Below, piece by piece: positions 39,192-47,946 of a stretch of 64,000 nucleotides of DNA (positions are counted from its first letter, which is position 1; each line of letters begins with the position of its first letter). A program made the translations under genes and the position numbers. This DNA comes from Cymbomonas tetramitiformis (Eukaryota > Chlorophyta > Pyramimonadophyceae > Pyramimonadales > Pyramimonadaceae), in NCBI GenBank assembly GCA_001247695.2, contig LGRX02035483.1, forward strand, positions 248,001-312,000, read 5' to 3'. The notes below the pieces were generated by a model. That model saw only the letters and a program-made list of their open reading frames with translations. It did no database searches and had not been told where the DNA came from.

Positions 39192-40610
39192 TTAATCCCA
39201 AGGCGAGTGATGTCCGAGTTTCCAGCTAGATATGTACCCAGAAATCTGTGGTCGCTCTTTGGACTTCGCCAAACTTTGAAAGGCGCCAAGGCGAATTTCC
39301 TCGAATTTGATCATGCGAGACGCGGACGCATCGACTCGAAGATCGGGGAGGCCTTTGACCAAAGTTGTGAACAATCTCAAATGGTCGCCGTGATCAATAA
39401 CTTGGTAAATAAGTTCGTCGGATACCCTCTTATTGGCATCTTTCATTTCTCTCAAAGGTAAGGCTTTATCCAGAAGCGAGTTGGTGTTGTTGAAGTGATC
39501 TATCAACAGTTCTAAAATCTCGAATTCGGCCTCGACGTCCAGGATGTCGCCGCACTTCATAATCCGGTCCGCAATCTCGCGTACAGGATCAAAAGGCAGA
39601 AGTGCGCCCGAGATTACGTGTCTGACCTTGAAGAACGTGTCAGCTTGAAGAAGCTTTCGCACGGCATCCTTGTCGTGCGCGAAAAGCGCATCTCTGCACA
39701 CTTGCAGCAGCGTGTGAAAGTTGGCCGAGCACCTAATACCTTCGCTGCATCCTTCACTCACCGCGCTCACAGTAAGCGCGTTCGCGGTCGATAGGGCGTA
39801 CGTCAAAAGAAAATGAAACTTGTTGCAAACGGTAAAAGGTTCGTATGCGCCTGCATCCAGCTCCTGCATCACGAAGCGTACGGTTGTGCAGCGGTCGTGC
39901 CTGATAGCCTCTTGCAGCGGCACGATCCCGTGAGAATTTTGCTGCGCCCACAAACTGGAAGCCAGATGCACTCGTCGAAGGCAACCGTACGGCGCGGTCA
40001 ACCATTCCAACACTTTCTGGAAGCCCAAAGAGCACAGCAGATGAAAGATGTTGTTTCCTTGCGTATCGGTGGATGCGCATATCCAATGGCTTACCCGTAA
40101 AAGACGCCTCTTCACGGTTTTGTCCCACAAGTCTTCGCACATCCCAAAAATCCGTAGAATCTCTTCCTGAGAACGTCTACTTTGCCACGGGCAGTCATCC
40201 TCGTTGCCGTACCTCTCCACCATTCCGTGAATGATACGATGAGCCACTGGACAGTCGCCGGCTCCCTTGACGTGGAAAACATAGAACACGTTTTCCGCAT
40301 CGAAAGTGTCAAAATCTGCACCTCTGCTCTTTGCTATAACGCAATCGGTCGTGATGGCGTCCGACACCAGCCACTCCGCCACGCGATGCTCATTCGGACT
40401 AATGTCGACAGAATACTGAGAGTCGTTGTCCGGACTGCGACTCGCGTCTCGACCGCGTGCATAAGTGTGGTTTGGTGTGGGACTACGGCTGCGGGTCCAA
40501 CTGCGACTACGGCTGCGACTGCGACGTGCTTCGCGTTTACGGGGCGCTGCGTCCTCCTCGCAGCCGAGAGGGGACTGTTGCGAACGACAGTTGCAAGGTG
40601 CGTTGAGCAT
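39192..40610 (-). CDS. Ankyrin-like protein with N-terminal SR-rich segment
   Basis: 472 residues, ATG at 40610. Residues ~25-60 form an Arg/Ser dipeptide-rich stretch (RRSRSRSRSWTRSRSP), like SR splicing factors and nuclear-localising tails; in hosts such segments are phosphorylated and bind RNA or splicing factors. After it come ankyrin-like units, the clearest being GNNIFHLLCSLGFQKVLEWL and HGIVPLQEAIRHDRCTTVRFVM, and a helical C-terminal third. Inference: a nuclear or speckle-directed viral effector. The SR segment on a DNA-virus ankyrin protein is unusual, and the window has introns of its own. Confidence 0.8.
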   Translation of the reverse strand: MLNAPCNCRSQQSPLGCEEDAAPRKREARRSRSRSRSWTRSRSPTPNHTYARGRDASRSPDNDSQYSVDISPNEHRVAEWLVSDAITTDCVIAKSRGADFDTFDAENVFYVFHVKGAGDCPVAHRIIHGMVERYGNEDDCPWQSRRSQEEILRIFGMCEDLWDKTVKRRLLRVSHWICASTDTQGNNIFHLLCSLGFQKVLEWLTAPYGCLRRVHLASSLWAQQNSHGIVPLQEAIRHDRCTTVRFVMQELDAGAYEPFTVCNKFHFLLTYALSTANALTVSAVSEGCSEGIRCSANFHTLLQVCRDALFAHDKDAVRKLLQADTFFKVRHVISGALLPFDPVREIADRIMKCGDILDVEAEFEILELLIDHFNNTNSLLDKALPLREMKDANKRVSDELIYQVIDHGDHLRLFTTLVKGLPDLRVDASASRMIKFEEIRLGAFQSLAKSKERPQISGYISSWKLGHHSPWD

Positions 40611-40779
40611 TTTTTTGCGGTAAGAAGTTTACCTTTCGAGGTTGGCCAATGTCGACTTTTTTGTGCCTTCGATCTTCTTTAAGGCGTCCGTCGAGTTCGA
40701 TCGACGGGCCGCACTGACAATTTTCTACAAATGTGCGATATTGTATTTCATGGATGCGACTTTACTTGAGGTATTCAAG

Positions 40780-40787
40780 TATAAATG
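40780..40787 (+). promoter_or_regulatory. TATA box, gene at 40898
   Basis: AGTATAAATG, 110 bases before ATG 40898. It supports the shorter start over an upstream GTG at 40733 that lies before the TATA box. Confidence 0.45.
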
Positions 40788-40897
40788 CACCCCGGTACGG
40801 TCCGCACTGTCTCGCGCAAAAGTGGCGACTGCTCGATCCGGTCGATCGAAGTCTGGCGTTCGGTGCTTGCGGACCAACAGTCGAGGGTCGTTTCAGA

Positions 40898-41509
40898 ATG
40901 CCGAGGAATTCAGAATCACGATTATGGTACGTTTATGAGAAGGCCAGGGCCGAACCACTGATAAGCGCGCAGAAAGAAAGCACGCGGAAAGAAAGCACGC
41001 GGTTGATGACGCTGGTGGAAAGAGCGAATGCTAGCAGCACAGGTAACCTTGTGCACGAGCTCACGAATCCCGAACTGAGCTCGGAAATCAAGCAGATCGC
41101 GGGTGCGTTGAAACAGGTTATGAAACTGCTGAACGTGCGCACACTTACCGGGTGCTTCGGTAAGAATAAACCACAGACGGCGTCCACTAAAGGCATTCAT
41201 CTGGCGGTGTTGGACAAGATGGAAATGCTGCATGCAAGACTCGAAGCCTTGAGGGAGGATATGCGTCAACGACGCAGGGTCAAGACGGGAGCCGAGAAAT
41301 TAACTCTGTCTCCAGAAACCGACGTCACTGCGCAAGATCTTCGCGATCTGCAACTTTTCCAACAGAATCGCAAATTCGGCCCTAGGTCTGGTATGCGACC
41401 GTCTGAGCGCTACGCGCGGGCGGTAAAATTTGAATTGGATCCGCCGTCGAACATCCCGAAGATCCTAGAAAAAAATCCTGACGTGCTCGATGCACGCGTA
41501 CAATTGTAA
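40898..41509 (+). CDS. Hypothetical basic helical protein
   Basis: 203 residues from ATG 40898, chosen because the TATA box at 40780 lies between this ATG and the earlier non-ATG start. I do not recognise it. The N-terminal half contains a duplicated STRKE pentad and helices; the middle (ALREDMRQRRRVK) is strongly basic; the C-terminus is Pro/Lys-rich. No membrane segment. It could bind nucleic acid, but this is only charge-based. Confidence 0.7.
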   Translation: MPRNSESRLWYVYEKARAEPLISAQKESTRKESTRLMTLVERANASSTGNLVHELTNPELSSEIKQIAGALKQVMKLLNVRTLTGCFGKNKPQTASTKGIHLAVLDKMEMLHARLEALREDMRQRRRVKTGAEKLTLSPETDVTAQDLRDLQLFQQNRKFGPRSGMRPSERYARAVKFELDPPSNIPKILEKNPDVLDARVQL

Positions 41510-41688
41510 GAGCCAGCTCTGTTGTGAATTCGAATCGAACAATTAAACATTCAATTTAAGTCTGTTATATAAGAGCTACTTTTTGCAAGCCGGCGAAGCC
41601 TCTGTGTGCTGACTAGAGCAGTGAAATTTACGAAGTTTGGTAAAAGGAGAGTGCTTGTTTAAGCTCCAGTTCTTACGAAGGTGTGAAA

Positions 41689-41814
41689 TTTTGTAGACGT
41701 GTTTTAGCAGTGAGAAGATTACATCGTCAATACGTATCGATAATATTGTGATCGATGTAGAGAGCGGGGATATCACTTCCACAAAATCACAACTTCCGCC
41801 GGAAATCAGCTCTT
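41689..41814 (+). repeat. Intergenic repeat family R2, copy B
   Basis: Runs from TTTTGTAGACGTGTTTTAGC to AAATCAGCTCTTACG. The left part matches copies D and E, the middle matches copy A. One frame reads NIVIDVESGDITSTKSQLPP, parallel to the IDVESAD...TK peptide of copy A. The rest of the gap 41510-41888 shows nothing else. Confidence 0.7.
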
Positions 41815-41888
41815 ACGCTGGGTCGAATTCACTGGACGGTCGTATGCACACTTTTAAGACGACTTGAGCATTGGTCGCGATGTGGTGT

Positions 41889-42158
41889 TCACCCAATCTT
41901 CGAAGTATCGTTGTTAAAGGTGGGATTCGGATCCTGCTCGCCTAAAACAAAAAAACATGGAAACCACATCACAAACAGCCGACGCGGAAAACGGTAGTGT
42001 CGCATCCACACGAATCCGACGCACACCAAGCACACCGACACCCAGAAAACGTACTTGTCGAGCGTGTCTACGATCATGACTCGTAGCATGAGGAGACATT
42101 CATCGCGTGGCTGTGCGAAAATGCTTCGACCGGCTGCGGTGAATTCGTTCACCCACAT
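41889..42158 (-). CDS. Small membrane protein
   Basis: 89 residues from ATG at 42158 (a longer version would need GTG and would start inside the TATA region). A hydrophobic stretch (YVFWVSVCLVCVGFVWM) is followed by a short basic turn and a second hydrophobic segment (LFVMWFPCFFVLG), so one or two membrane spans. The short tail is polar. Shares a divergent promoter with the next gene. Function unknown. Confidence 0.6.
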   Translation of the reverse strand: MWVNEFTAAGRSIFAQPRDECLLMLRVMIVDTLDKYVFWVSVCLVCVGFVWMRHYRFPRRLFVMWFPCFFVLGEQDPNPTFNNDTSKIG

Positions 42159-42169
42159 GCGCGATAGAG

Positions 42170-42180
42170 TATATATATAC
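42170..42180. promoter_or_regulatory. Divergent palindromic TATA element
   Basis: TATATATATAC lies 12 bases upstream of the minus-strand ATG at 42158 and 52 bases upstream of the plus-strand ATG at 42232. It is nearly palindromic and could serve both genes. Confidence 0.45.
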
Positions 42181-42231
42181 GCACACACTGGCACGACTGT
42201 GTACGACCGATAAGTCTCAATAGCCTAAGAA

Positions 42232-42762
42232 ATGTTTAATCCGGTAACGCCGCAAGCGCTTGTCATTGTCAACGGCGAGTTTGACACGCCCGGTATTCTC
42301 GATCGGGAGGCTCACTACAAAAATGTGTGCAGAGGACAACCGGAAACGTCTTTCTATCGTTCCACGGGGGATCAAAACGAGCTCTTCAGTCTTTGCAAAC
42401 ACGACCTTTGCTTCCGAGAAGCGCGCAGTATAAAAAACCGTAACCGACCAATCACGATGAACGACAATTGGCTTAAAGTGTTCTCGTCGTTCAACCATTT
42501 TCCACAATGGGAATCGGGTAACATGTTTTACGAAGAAGATCCGGTCGTTTTCGTGGGTGTCTCTCAGACGCAAATGATGGTAGATCGAGCTAAATCCCAA
42601 AGCGCCGGTGTCGTAGTGGCTACGGCTGGCAAGTTGTCCGTGCGCAACACCGGTAGATATATCATACAACCAGGAGATACCGTATGTTGGGATTTTCCGG
42701 ACAGTAACAACATCAACAAAATGAACAACTACATGAAAAGGTCCGCGAGTCAATGCATATAA
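42232..42762 (+). CDS. Hypothetical beta-rich protein
   Basis: 176 residues from ATG 42232. Not recognised. It looks like a compact beta-rich fold: a run of alternating strands with a GRYIIQPGDTVCWDFPD segment near the end and a VVVATAGKLSVRNTG stretch before it, reminiscent of small structural or decoration proteins but without a family match. An antisense ORF of similar length (42217-42753) overlaps it and is rejected: this one has an ATG start and a TATA box. Confidence 0.7.
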   Translation: MFNPVTPQALVIVNGEFDTPGILDREAHYKNVCRGQPETSFYRSTGDQNELFSLCKHDLCFREARSIKNRNRPITMNDNWLKVFSSFNHFPQWESGNMFYEEDPVVFVGVSQTQMMVDRAKSQSAGVVVATAGKLSVRNTGRYIIQPGDTVCWDFPDSNNINKMNNYMKRSASQCI

Positions 42763-42900
42763 AGCGCACCGCGACGATGTTCACGCGTTAGGACCTTGTC
42801 GACAGAGTGCAAAAATGTGCACTGAGAACCTTGAACTGCGCTGGCGCGTGACAGGGCAAAGTACAACGACGGAAATCGCATAATCGCAGCGACTCTTCCG

Positions 42901-43562
42901 ATGCAAAAGTTGCAAGATGTGTTGGAGAACCATTACAAAAAAATCGCTTTGAAGCACCCAAATATTTTAAAGGCGTACGGAGGCGAAGTCAGTTTGCTGT
43001 ATCCTGTAATATACGCTAGGAAGAAGACGATGGAGCGTATTCTTGGAAAAGCTACAACTCGAGCGATGCCCGATGAACCGTGCGTTCGAAATTGTGTATT
43101 GACTGCTCGTTTCCGCACACAATCGTGTTTTTTGTGTTTTTCTTTCTAACAAGACCTGCGGGAAATTCAAAGACCACCTGGGCGCTCGCAGGTTCGATAT
43201 TCAGCTTCAATACGCGCATGGATAACACGTGCACTCGGCAGGCGTCGATGTCTGCTTCGTCAAAAAACCCTACTTCGACATCGGTCGACCCCACCGTCGT
43301 CGCACACGATGACAAATCGACCCAGGAGGGATACGATATGCTCATTAGACTGCAACGTGGTCTTATTCTCTTGGAGCAGTATTTACGACAACATGACATG
43401 AGCGCGTTGAACTACGGCATGTCCAAGTGCGTGGATAGCGATACGAACAAAAAACGCGATACACAGCCCCAAATCGCAATATCCCCGGAAGGCGATACTG
43501 TTTCTCTCGCCACGAGCGACAATGCGGCACGTGCTCTGCGCCTCACAGACACGTTGTCCTAA
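42901..43562 (+). CDS. Hypothetical protein, spliced (exons 42901-43079 and 43154-43562)
   Basis: 195 residues if the 74-base intron is removed. Exon 1 starts at ATG 42901 and encodes a helical start (MQKLQDVLENHYKKIALKHP); without splicing it would stop at 43149 after a phenylalanine/cysteine-rich nonsense tail. Exon 2 has no ATG near its start, and gives a Ser/Thr-rich then helical region (MLIRLQRGLILLEQYLRQHD) and a Ser/Thr-rich end. Two unrelated small genes are possible, but the second would have to start at an internal ATG (43219). Not recognised. Confidence 0.55.
43080..43153 (+). other. Putative 74-bp intron
   Basis: Donor GTGCGT at 43080 leaves exon 1 in phase 2. The acceptor follows a pyrimidine-rich run (TTTTTTGTGTTTTTCTTTC), then CTAACAAG ending at 43153, which also resumes in phase 2. 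Other GT positions nearby do not match phase. The length is similar to the 70-base PHD intron. Confidence 0.5.
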
Positions 43563-43653
43563 ACGGTCTCTTCGCCACACAGTGAACTTAATGTCGCGAT
43601 TAGGTTCTTTTAAGGACTGACCAGTTTAGATTTCGTCCTTAAGACATAACACT

Positions 43654-43726
43654 CTTATTCTATGTAGAGAGTGAAAATATTTTTTTCACGAAATCTCCAT
43701 TCCATCAAAAAATCAACTCTCAAGCG
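43654..43726 (+). repeat. Intergenic repeat family R2, copy C (partial)
   Basis: Contains ATGTAGAGAGTGAAAATA... and ends AAATCAACTCTCAAG like the other copies. One frame reads FYVESENIFFTKSPFHQK, in register with the peptide-like core of copies A and B. The rest of 43563-43933 is featureless. Confidence 0.5.
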
Positions 43727-43933
43727 AACCGTGTTGCAATGTCAAACTGATTGCAATCGTAACCGATCCCATGCCAATGACGACGATTAGCTGCTTGCCG
43801 TCGCGTCACTAAGCAGTAAACAAACGCGTCGATCGAACATAGATTGTTTTGGCAAGCCACGCCCTGCTGTTTTGCGGAAGGCGTACATGAGGTGATATTT
43901 TTACCTCCACCATCGTTAAAACAAGTCAAAAGC

Positions 43934-44269
43934 ATGCCTATGATTTCCCACCGTGATTATTGCGGAGCCAATATGGCGAAGAACCTTAGCATCGAGAAGG
44001 TAGAAAGTTGTAGCATTTGTCTGGGTTACGTATTCTCGATTGGTAATCGCGCCTTCAGGATACCGTGTTGCAACCAATACTTTCATTATCACTGTCTTCT
44101 TAGGACGTACAGCTCCAGCCCAACCTGTCCTTTGTGTCGGGCCGAAATAAAGCGGGAAGCGCTCGCCGCAGGTCAGCGTCGTGCCTGCGTTACGATCTAT
44201 GCGGCACGACAAACGCACGATCGATGTTTAGCCGGAGACTCTAAATCGAAGGTATCGGGGCAAAGATAA
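43934..44269 (+). CDS. RING-finger protein, possible E3 ubiquitin ligase
   Basis: 111 residues from ATG 43934. Residues ~26-70 form a RING-type zinc domain: CSIC, then IPCCNQYFHYHC, then CPLC. The spacing CxxC...C..FHxHC...CxxC fits RING-H2 proteins, with an extra residue in the central CC turn. The C-terminal tail is basic with no further domain. RING proteins recruit ubiquitin-conjugating enzymes, and large viruses use small ones to redirect host degradation. An OTU protease in the same window points to the same pathway. Confidence 0.8.
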   Translation: MPMISHRDYCGANMAKNLSIEKVESCSICLGYVFSIGNRAFRIPCCNQYFHYHCLLRTYSSSPTCPLCRAEIKREALAAGQRRACVTIYAARQTHDRCLAGDSKSKVSGQR

Positions 44270-44431
44270 GCTTTAATGTCAGCGAAACGCAGATGCTTCG
44301 ACGGTATCGCGGTGTTGTCGATTTGGTGAAGAGGAGTCATGGGTCTCACTACTGGACAAGGGCGGCACGGATCTTGGAAAGTGGACCACACCGCTTTTTT
44401 TTAAGCTCGCGTTTTTGTTTTGGCATATATA

Positions 44432-44473
44432 TTTTCGCGCGCGCGACACCCCCATGTCACGCGCGCGCGAAAA
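44432..44473 (-). repeat. GCGC hairpin repeat, copy 7 (inverted orientation)
   Basis: Arms TTTTCGCGCGCGCG and complement. On the minus strand the loop is TGACATGGGGGTGTC. It lies in the gap 44270-45009, whose right end has a TATATATA box at about 44930 for the next gene. No other feature is supported there. Confidence 0.92.
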
Positions 44474-45009
44474 AATGGACGATTGCAGTTTTCTGGGATC
44501 ACGAATTGAAACTCTCAGATATTTGTAGCAGCGGCGCGCCGATGTTTGTTATGCAAACAAGAAAATCTCATACCTCGCAAATCATTGTGTCGACGCGCGA
44601 CCACTCGCTCGGTTGACGTCTGTATGATATGTTCGCTGATGTCGATAGAGCTTCTGAATCCTCAAATGTGTATACGACGCGTGGGGTGTTTGAGGTCTCG
44701 CGTAATTAGAAGATAGTTTTTGTTATGTGCGGAAGTATATAGGCCCATTCTGGAAATCAACTTTGCGAGGCTTTTCGGTAAAAAAGGCACCACGTGTAAC
44801 TTCTAAATGGTGTCAACAAATGTGATGCGTGTATATGCTCAGCCAGGAAGTTCTGCTGCCATCGAAAATTAATCTCTGATATGGCATCGGATACGAATTT
44901 ATAATGCAAAAATAGGCGATACATCAGTATATATACCACGAGCGTTGATTAGATAGTGTCAGTTTGAAGAGCGGGACGGAGACTCGCCGCACGGAGAATC
45001 TCCACAAAG

Positions 45010-46531
45010 ATGTCGGTCATTACGCACGACGACGACGATATGATGCAGATGCCTGTTGTATTCCGTGATAAGGGAGCTGCGAAGATATACGACCAGGGTA
45101 AAGTAATTACAACAAATAACAACAATAAAATGGTGCAAGAATATAGACAATTGATCCAAAAGTTCACAAATGTAGATAAGGAAGTTCAAGAGCAATTCTT
45201 AGAGGATGTCAAAAATAAGCTTGAGCTGTTTAAGAAAGTTTTCACATCGAGGTACAACATGGATCCAGAAGTTAACAATAAAGTCAGCGGCAAAAACGTT
45301 AAAGTGGACTATTGGATTAATATGCACAGTAAGCCACAGAGTTATTTCAGTGATATTAATGTGATATCTACGGTACTAAAGAAGAGAATTGCTGAAACCG
45401 AGGTCCTAAAAGCAGACGTGCATCTTGCGGATTTATGGTTTTTGCAAAATAAATTGGATCATGCTGAATTTTCCGACACTGCAAAATATAAGAATAAATC
45501 GGAATATATGGCCGCGTATATTGAGCTGGTTATAGAAAAGATAGCAAATGAAACGTTACCGACCGACCAGCAAGTGGATTTTATCAACAAGTATTTAAAC
45601 TTTGAAGATACAGAATCTGATGGCTATCAAGAGCTTGAAAAGTTTTTACGGACTTCCGAACTCGAACGCAATGACATACTTACCGAGGCATCAAGCAAAC
45701 TGGACGCTTTGTATAAAGCGCGTGAGGACTTAGATAACATTAACCGCAAGCCCGAGCCCGTACCTCCCGAGCCCGTACCTCCCAGGCCCGTACCTCCCGA
45801 GCCCGTACCTCCCAGCCATACCTCCCAAGCCCGTATCTCCCAGGCCCGTACCTCCCAGCCTCTCCAGCCCGTACCTCCCGAGCCGTACCTCCCAAGCCCG
45901 CCTCCCAAGCCCGAGCCCGTACCTCCCAAGCCCGTATCTCAGCCCGAAGCCCGTATCTCTCCAGCCCGTACCTCCATATCTCCCGAGCCCGTACCTCCCA
46001 GCCCGTACCTCCAGCCCGTACCTCCCAAGCCCGTATCTCCCGAGCCCGTGCCTCCCAAGCCCGTATCTCCTACCTCCCGAGCCCGTACCTCCCAAGCCCG
46101 TATCTCTCGAGCCCGTACCTCCCAAGCCCGTATCTCCCGAGCCCGTACCTCCCAAGCCCGTATCTCCCGAGCCCGTACACGATCCCAATATTCTTGCGCA
46201 AGATACGATCGAATCGCTTTTTGAGTTTACAGCAGAAACGGCGGCTACTATGGGTGCTATTTTTAAAACAATTGAAGAAAGGTTGAAGGAGAATGTAGTT
46301 GATCCTGAACAATTGAAAGCCGAGCTCACAATTTATTTGGATAGTGAGATCGGGAAGTTGCAGCCAAAGACCAAAGATACTAGTTCTGTGATTGAAGCTC
46401 TTGCAAATGCCAAAAATAAAATCGATTCCCAACGCCAAAGCTTAACAGAGCTGAAGAATCAATGGACGAAAAAGATATCTCAATCGTACAATACGGAAAC
46501 TGCTACCAGTACGGGAAGTGTTAACATGTAG
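45010..46531 (+). CDS. AT-rich structural-like protein with frame-slipping PEPVP repeat
   Basis: A 5' part from ATG 45010 (about 250 residues, charged, helical) runs into a Pro-rich repeat; the 3' part (reading to TAG 46531, about 115 residues, helical) lies in the +1 frame. Read in the PEPVP frame, the 3' end of the array continues without a stop into EPVHDPNILAQDTIESLFEF and then the MGAIFKTIEERL segment, so both parts belong to one gene. The 5' frame instead stops at 46224 in a Ser/Arg/Thr-rich tail. The gene is AT-rich outside the repeat, like the kinase-like gene. Not recognised; possible filament, tether or virion component. The shift may be real (phase variation) or a sequencing or assembly error in the array. 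Confidence 0.75.
45751..46177 (+). repeat. Short tandem repeat array, 13-15-bp units (PEPVP-coding)
   Basis: About 28 units of the CCCGAGCCCGTACCT type, many 15 bp (CCCAAGCCCGTATCT) but several 13 or 14 bp. Unequal unit lengths move the reading frame several times between PEPVP, RARTS and PYLPS readings. All frames on both strands stay mostly open, which explains minus-strand GLGRYGLGRYG ORFs here. Confidence 0.9.
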
Positions 46532-47047
46532 CCAAATCAGTCAGTGCACGTGTTTTTACGTTTATGGGCACTAAATACACGTTTCTCGATTTGTCGAGGC
46601 ATACGTGATATCTCCATTGAACAAAGATGTTCCCGGGTTCGTCTCAACGCCCTCTAAGCGTGCCAACGCAAAATTGCACCCATTTGGTAGATACATTTCA
46701 AACTGGCATCGGCTCAAAGGAAAGCGATTTCGCTGGAACTGTAAACCATACTACGTTATATCATATTGAACGTCACGGCACCCAATAAACGTAATGTTAT
46801 AAATTTCAAATATTCACAAGATCAGCCCCGGCGTTTGAACAGAAACCGTCGGTTCATACCGGCATACATGTGATGTTACCGGAAATTGCTGGTTTGGCCT
46901 GCTACAACTGATAGTCAAACCAGGTCTACGAATCTTCACCCCTTACAAAGAGCGCCTTTTACAAATCGTGTAAATGGTCATGACGAAGTCTTCATTGTAT
47001 CTTTTACATTTAAAAAATGTTGGAAGTCTTCGTTTAAGTTTGGTTTT
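46532..47047. other. Intergenic, no supported gene
   Basis: Holds two similar short words, GGCACTAAATACACGT near 46565 and GGCACCCAATAAACGT near 46776, each near an AATAAA-like or TATA-like stretch. Otherwise nothing I can support. Confidence 0.35.
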
Positions 47048-47845
47048 CTAATCTTCACTTATGTACTTCTGCAACGAAAGCAGGGTAGAGTTGAATTCCA
47101 CAGTCAGTCTGTGCAGTTTTGTGTAAATGTCTTCCAAATCTGAGTGTGGTACATCTTCTTCTTCGTCGCTCTGATAATCTAGAGGGACGATCACCTTGTT
47201 GAAATCGTTCATCACTTTTTGAATACCTTCCTCGTCGAGTTCCGTTGGTGAACCGACAATAGATTCCCCCTGGGTTTTGAAGGACATGTTTAGATCGTTG
47301 TATCGACCGACGAGCTCTTCCATACGCTTTTCGAACGATTCGTTCGTGTCGTAAGTTGTTTCGATATACCAACCAGAATTTGGACTTTTGTCATTTGAAA
47401 TAAGATTTAAGAAATCCGTGACGTATTCGAGATTCGTCCTTACATTTTTCCCCTGCAACATGACATCCACGACTTCGTGTAAGTTTATCGAACGCGTTTG
47501 CGTGAATTCCCGACAAGCATCTTACAAGTCGCTTATTATCGGGATTTTTGCCGTCTGTACCTCGGACACAAGTTTCTTCAATGTTTGAAAGCGGGTCGTA
47601 CTGTCCGCATCTTCCTGAGCGTGCATCGTAGGCACTTCCTTTGCAAACCAGGGCACGACACCGGATTGTTTGCGATACGCCAAAAGTGTATTCAAATGAC
47701 CACTTACTGCGCGTGTTTTGTTGAAATTTTCGCCATTTTTTAAAGGTTTGCTGTGTTTCACAAAAAAGTCTAGAAGCGATTCTATTGAATACATTTGATC
47801 CATCGTTCTGTACAGGGTGTTTTCTTTTACATGCAGTAGCGGCAT
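47048..47845 (-). pseudogene. AT-rich gene broken by one in-frame TAA
   Basis: ATG at 47845, 40 bases after a TATAAATAC box on the minus strand. The frame is interrupted only by TAA at 47522-47524. Before it are 107 residues; after it the same frame continues at once as DACREFTQTRSINLHEVVD and on to the end at 47048, about 265 codons in all. The continuity of a charged helical pattern on both sides suggests one gene with a nonsense change, readthrough, or a small intron (TTGTAAGAT at the stop resembles a donor, but no clear phase-matched acceptor was found). A separate gene starting at ATG 47461 is the alternative. Acidic C-terminus (SDEEEDV). Not recognised. Confidence 0.55.
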
Positions 47846-47883
47846 ATTGTCACGGTTCAAAGGTGATGCAGACCTTGCACGGG

Positions 47884-47892
47884 TATTTATAC
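47884..47892 (-). promoter_or_regulatory. TATA box of the gene starting at 47845
   Basis: GTATAAATAC on the minus strand, about 40 bases before the ATG. Confidence 0.5.
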
Positions 47893-47946
47893 GTATACTG
47901 CCACACGCATATCAACGCAGACCCTTAAAGATCGACGTCGGGTGCG

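Noticed and set aside
42217..42753. 178-codon minus-strand ORF
   Set aside because: Exactly antisense to the ATG-started gene at 42232, no ATG of its own and no TATA box.
45730..46438. Two minus-strand GLGRYG-repeat ORFs
   Set aside because: Antisense readings of the short tandem array; repeat phase keeps them open.
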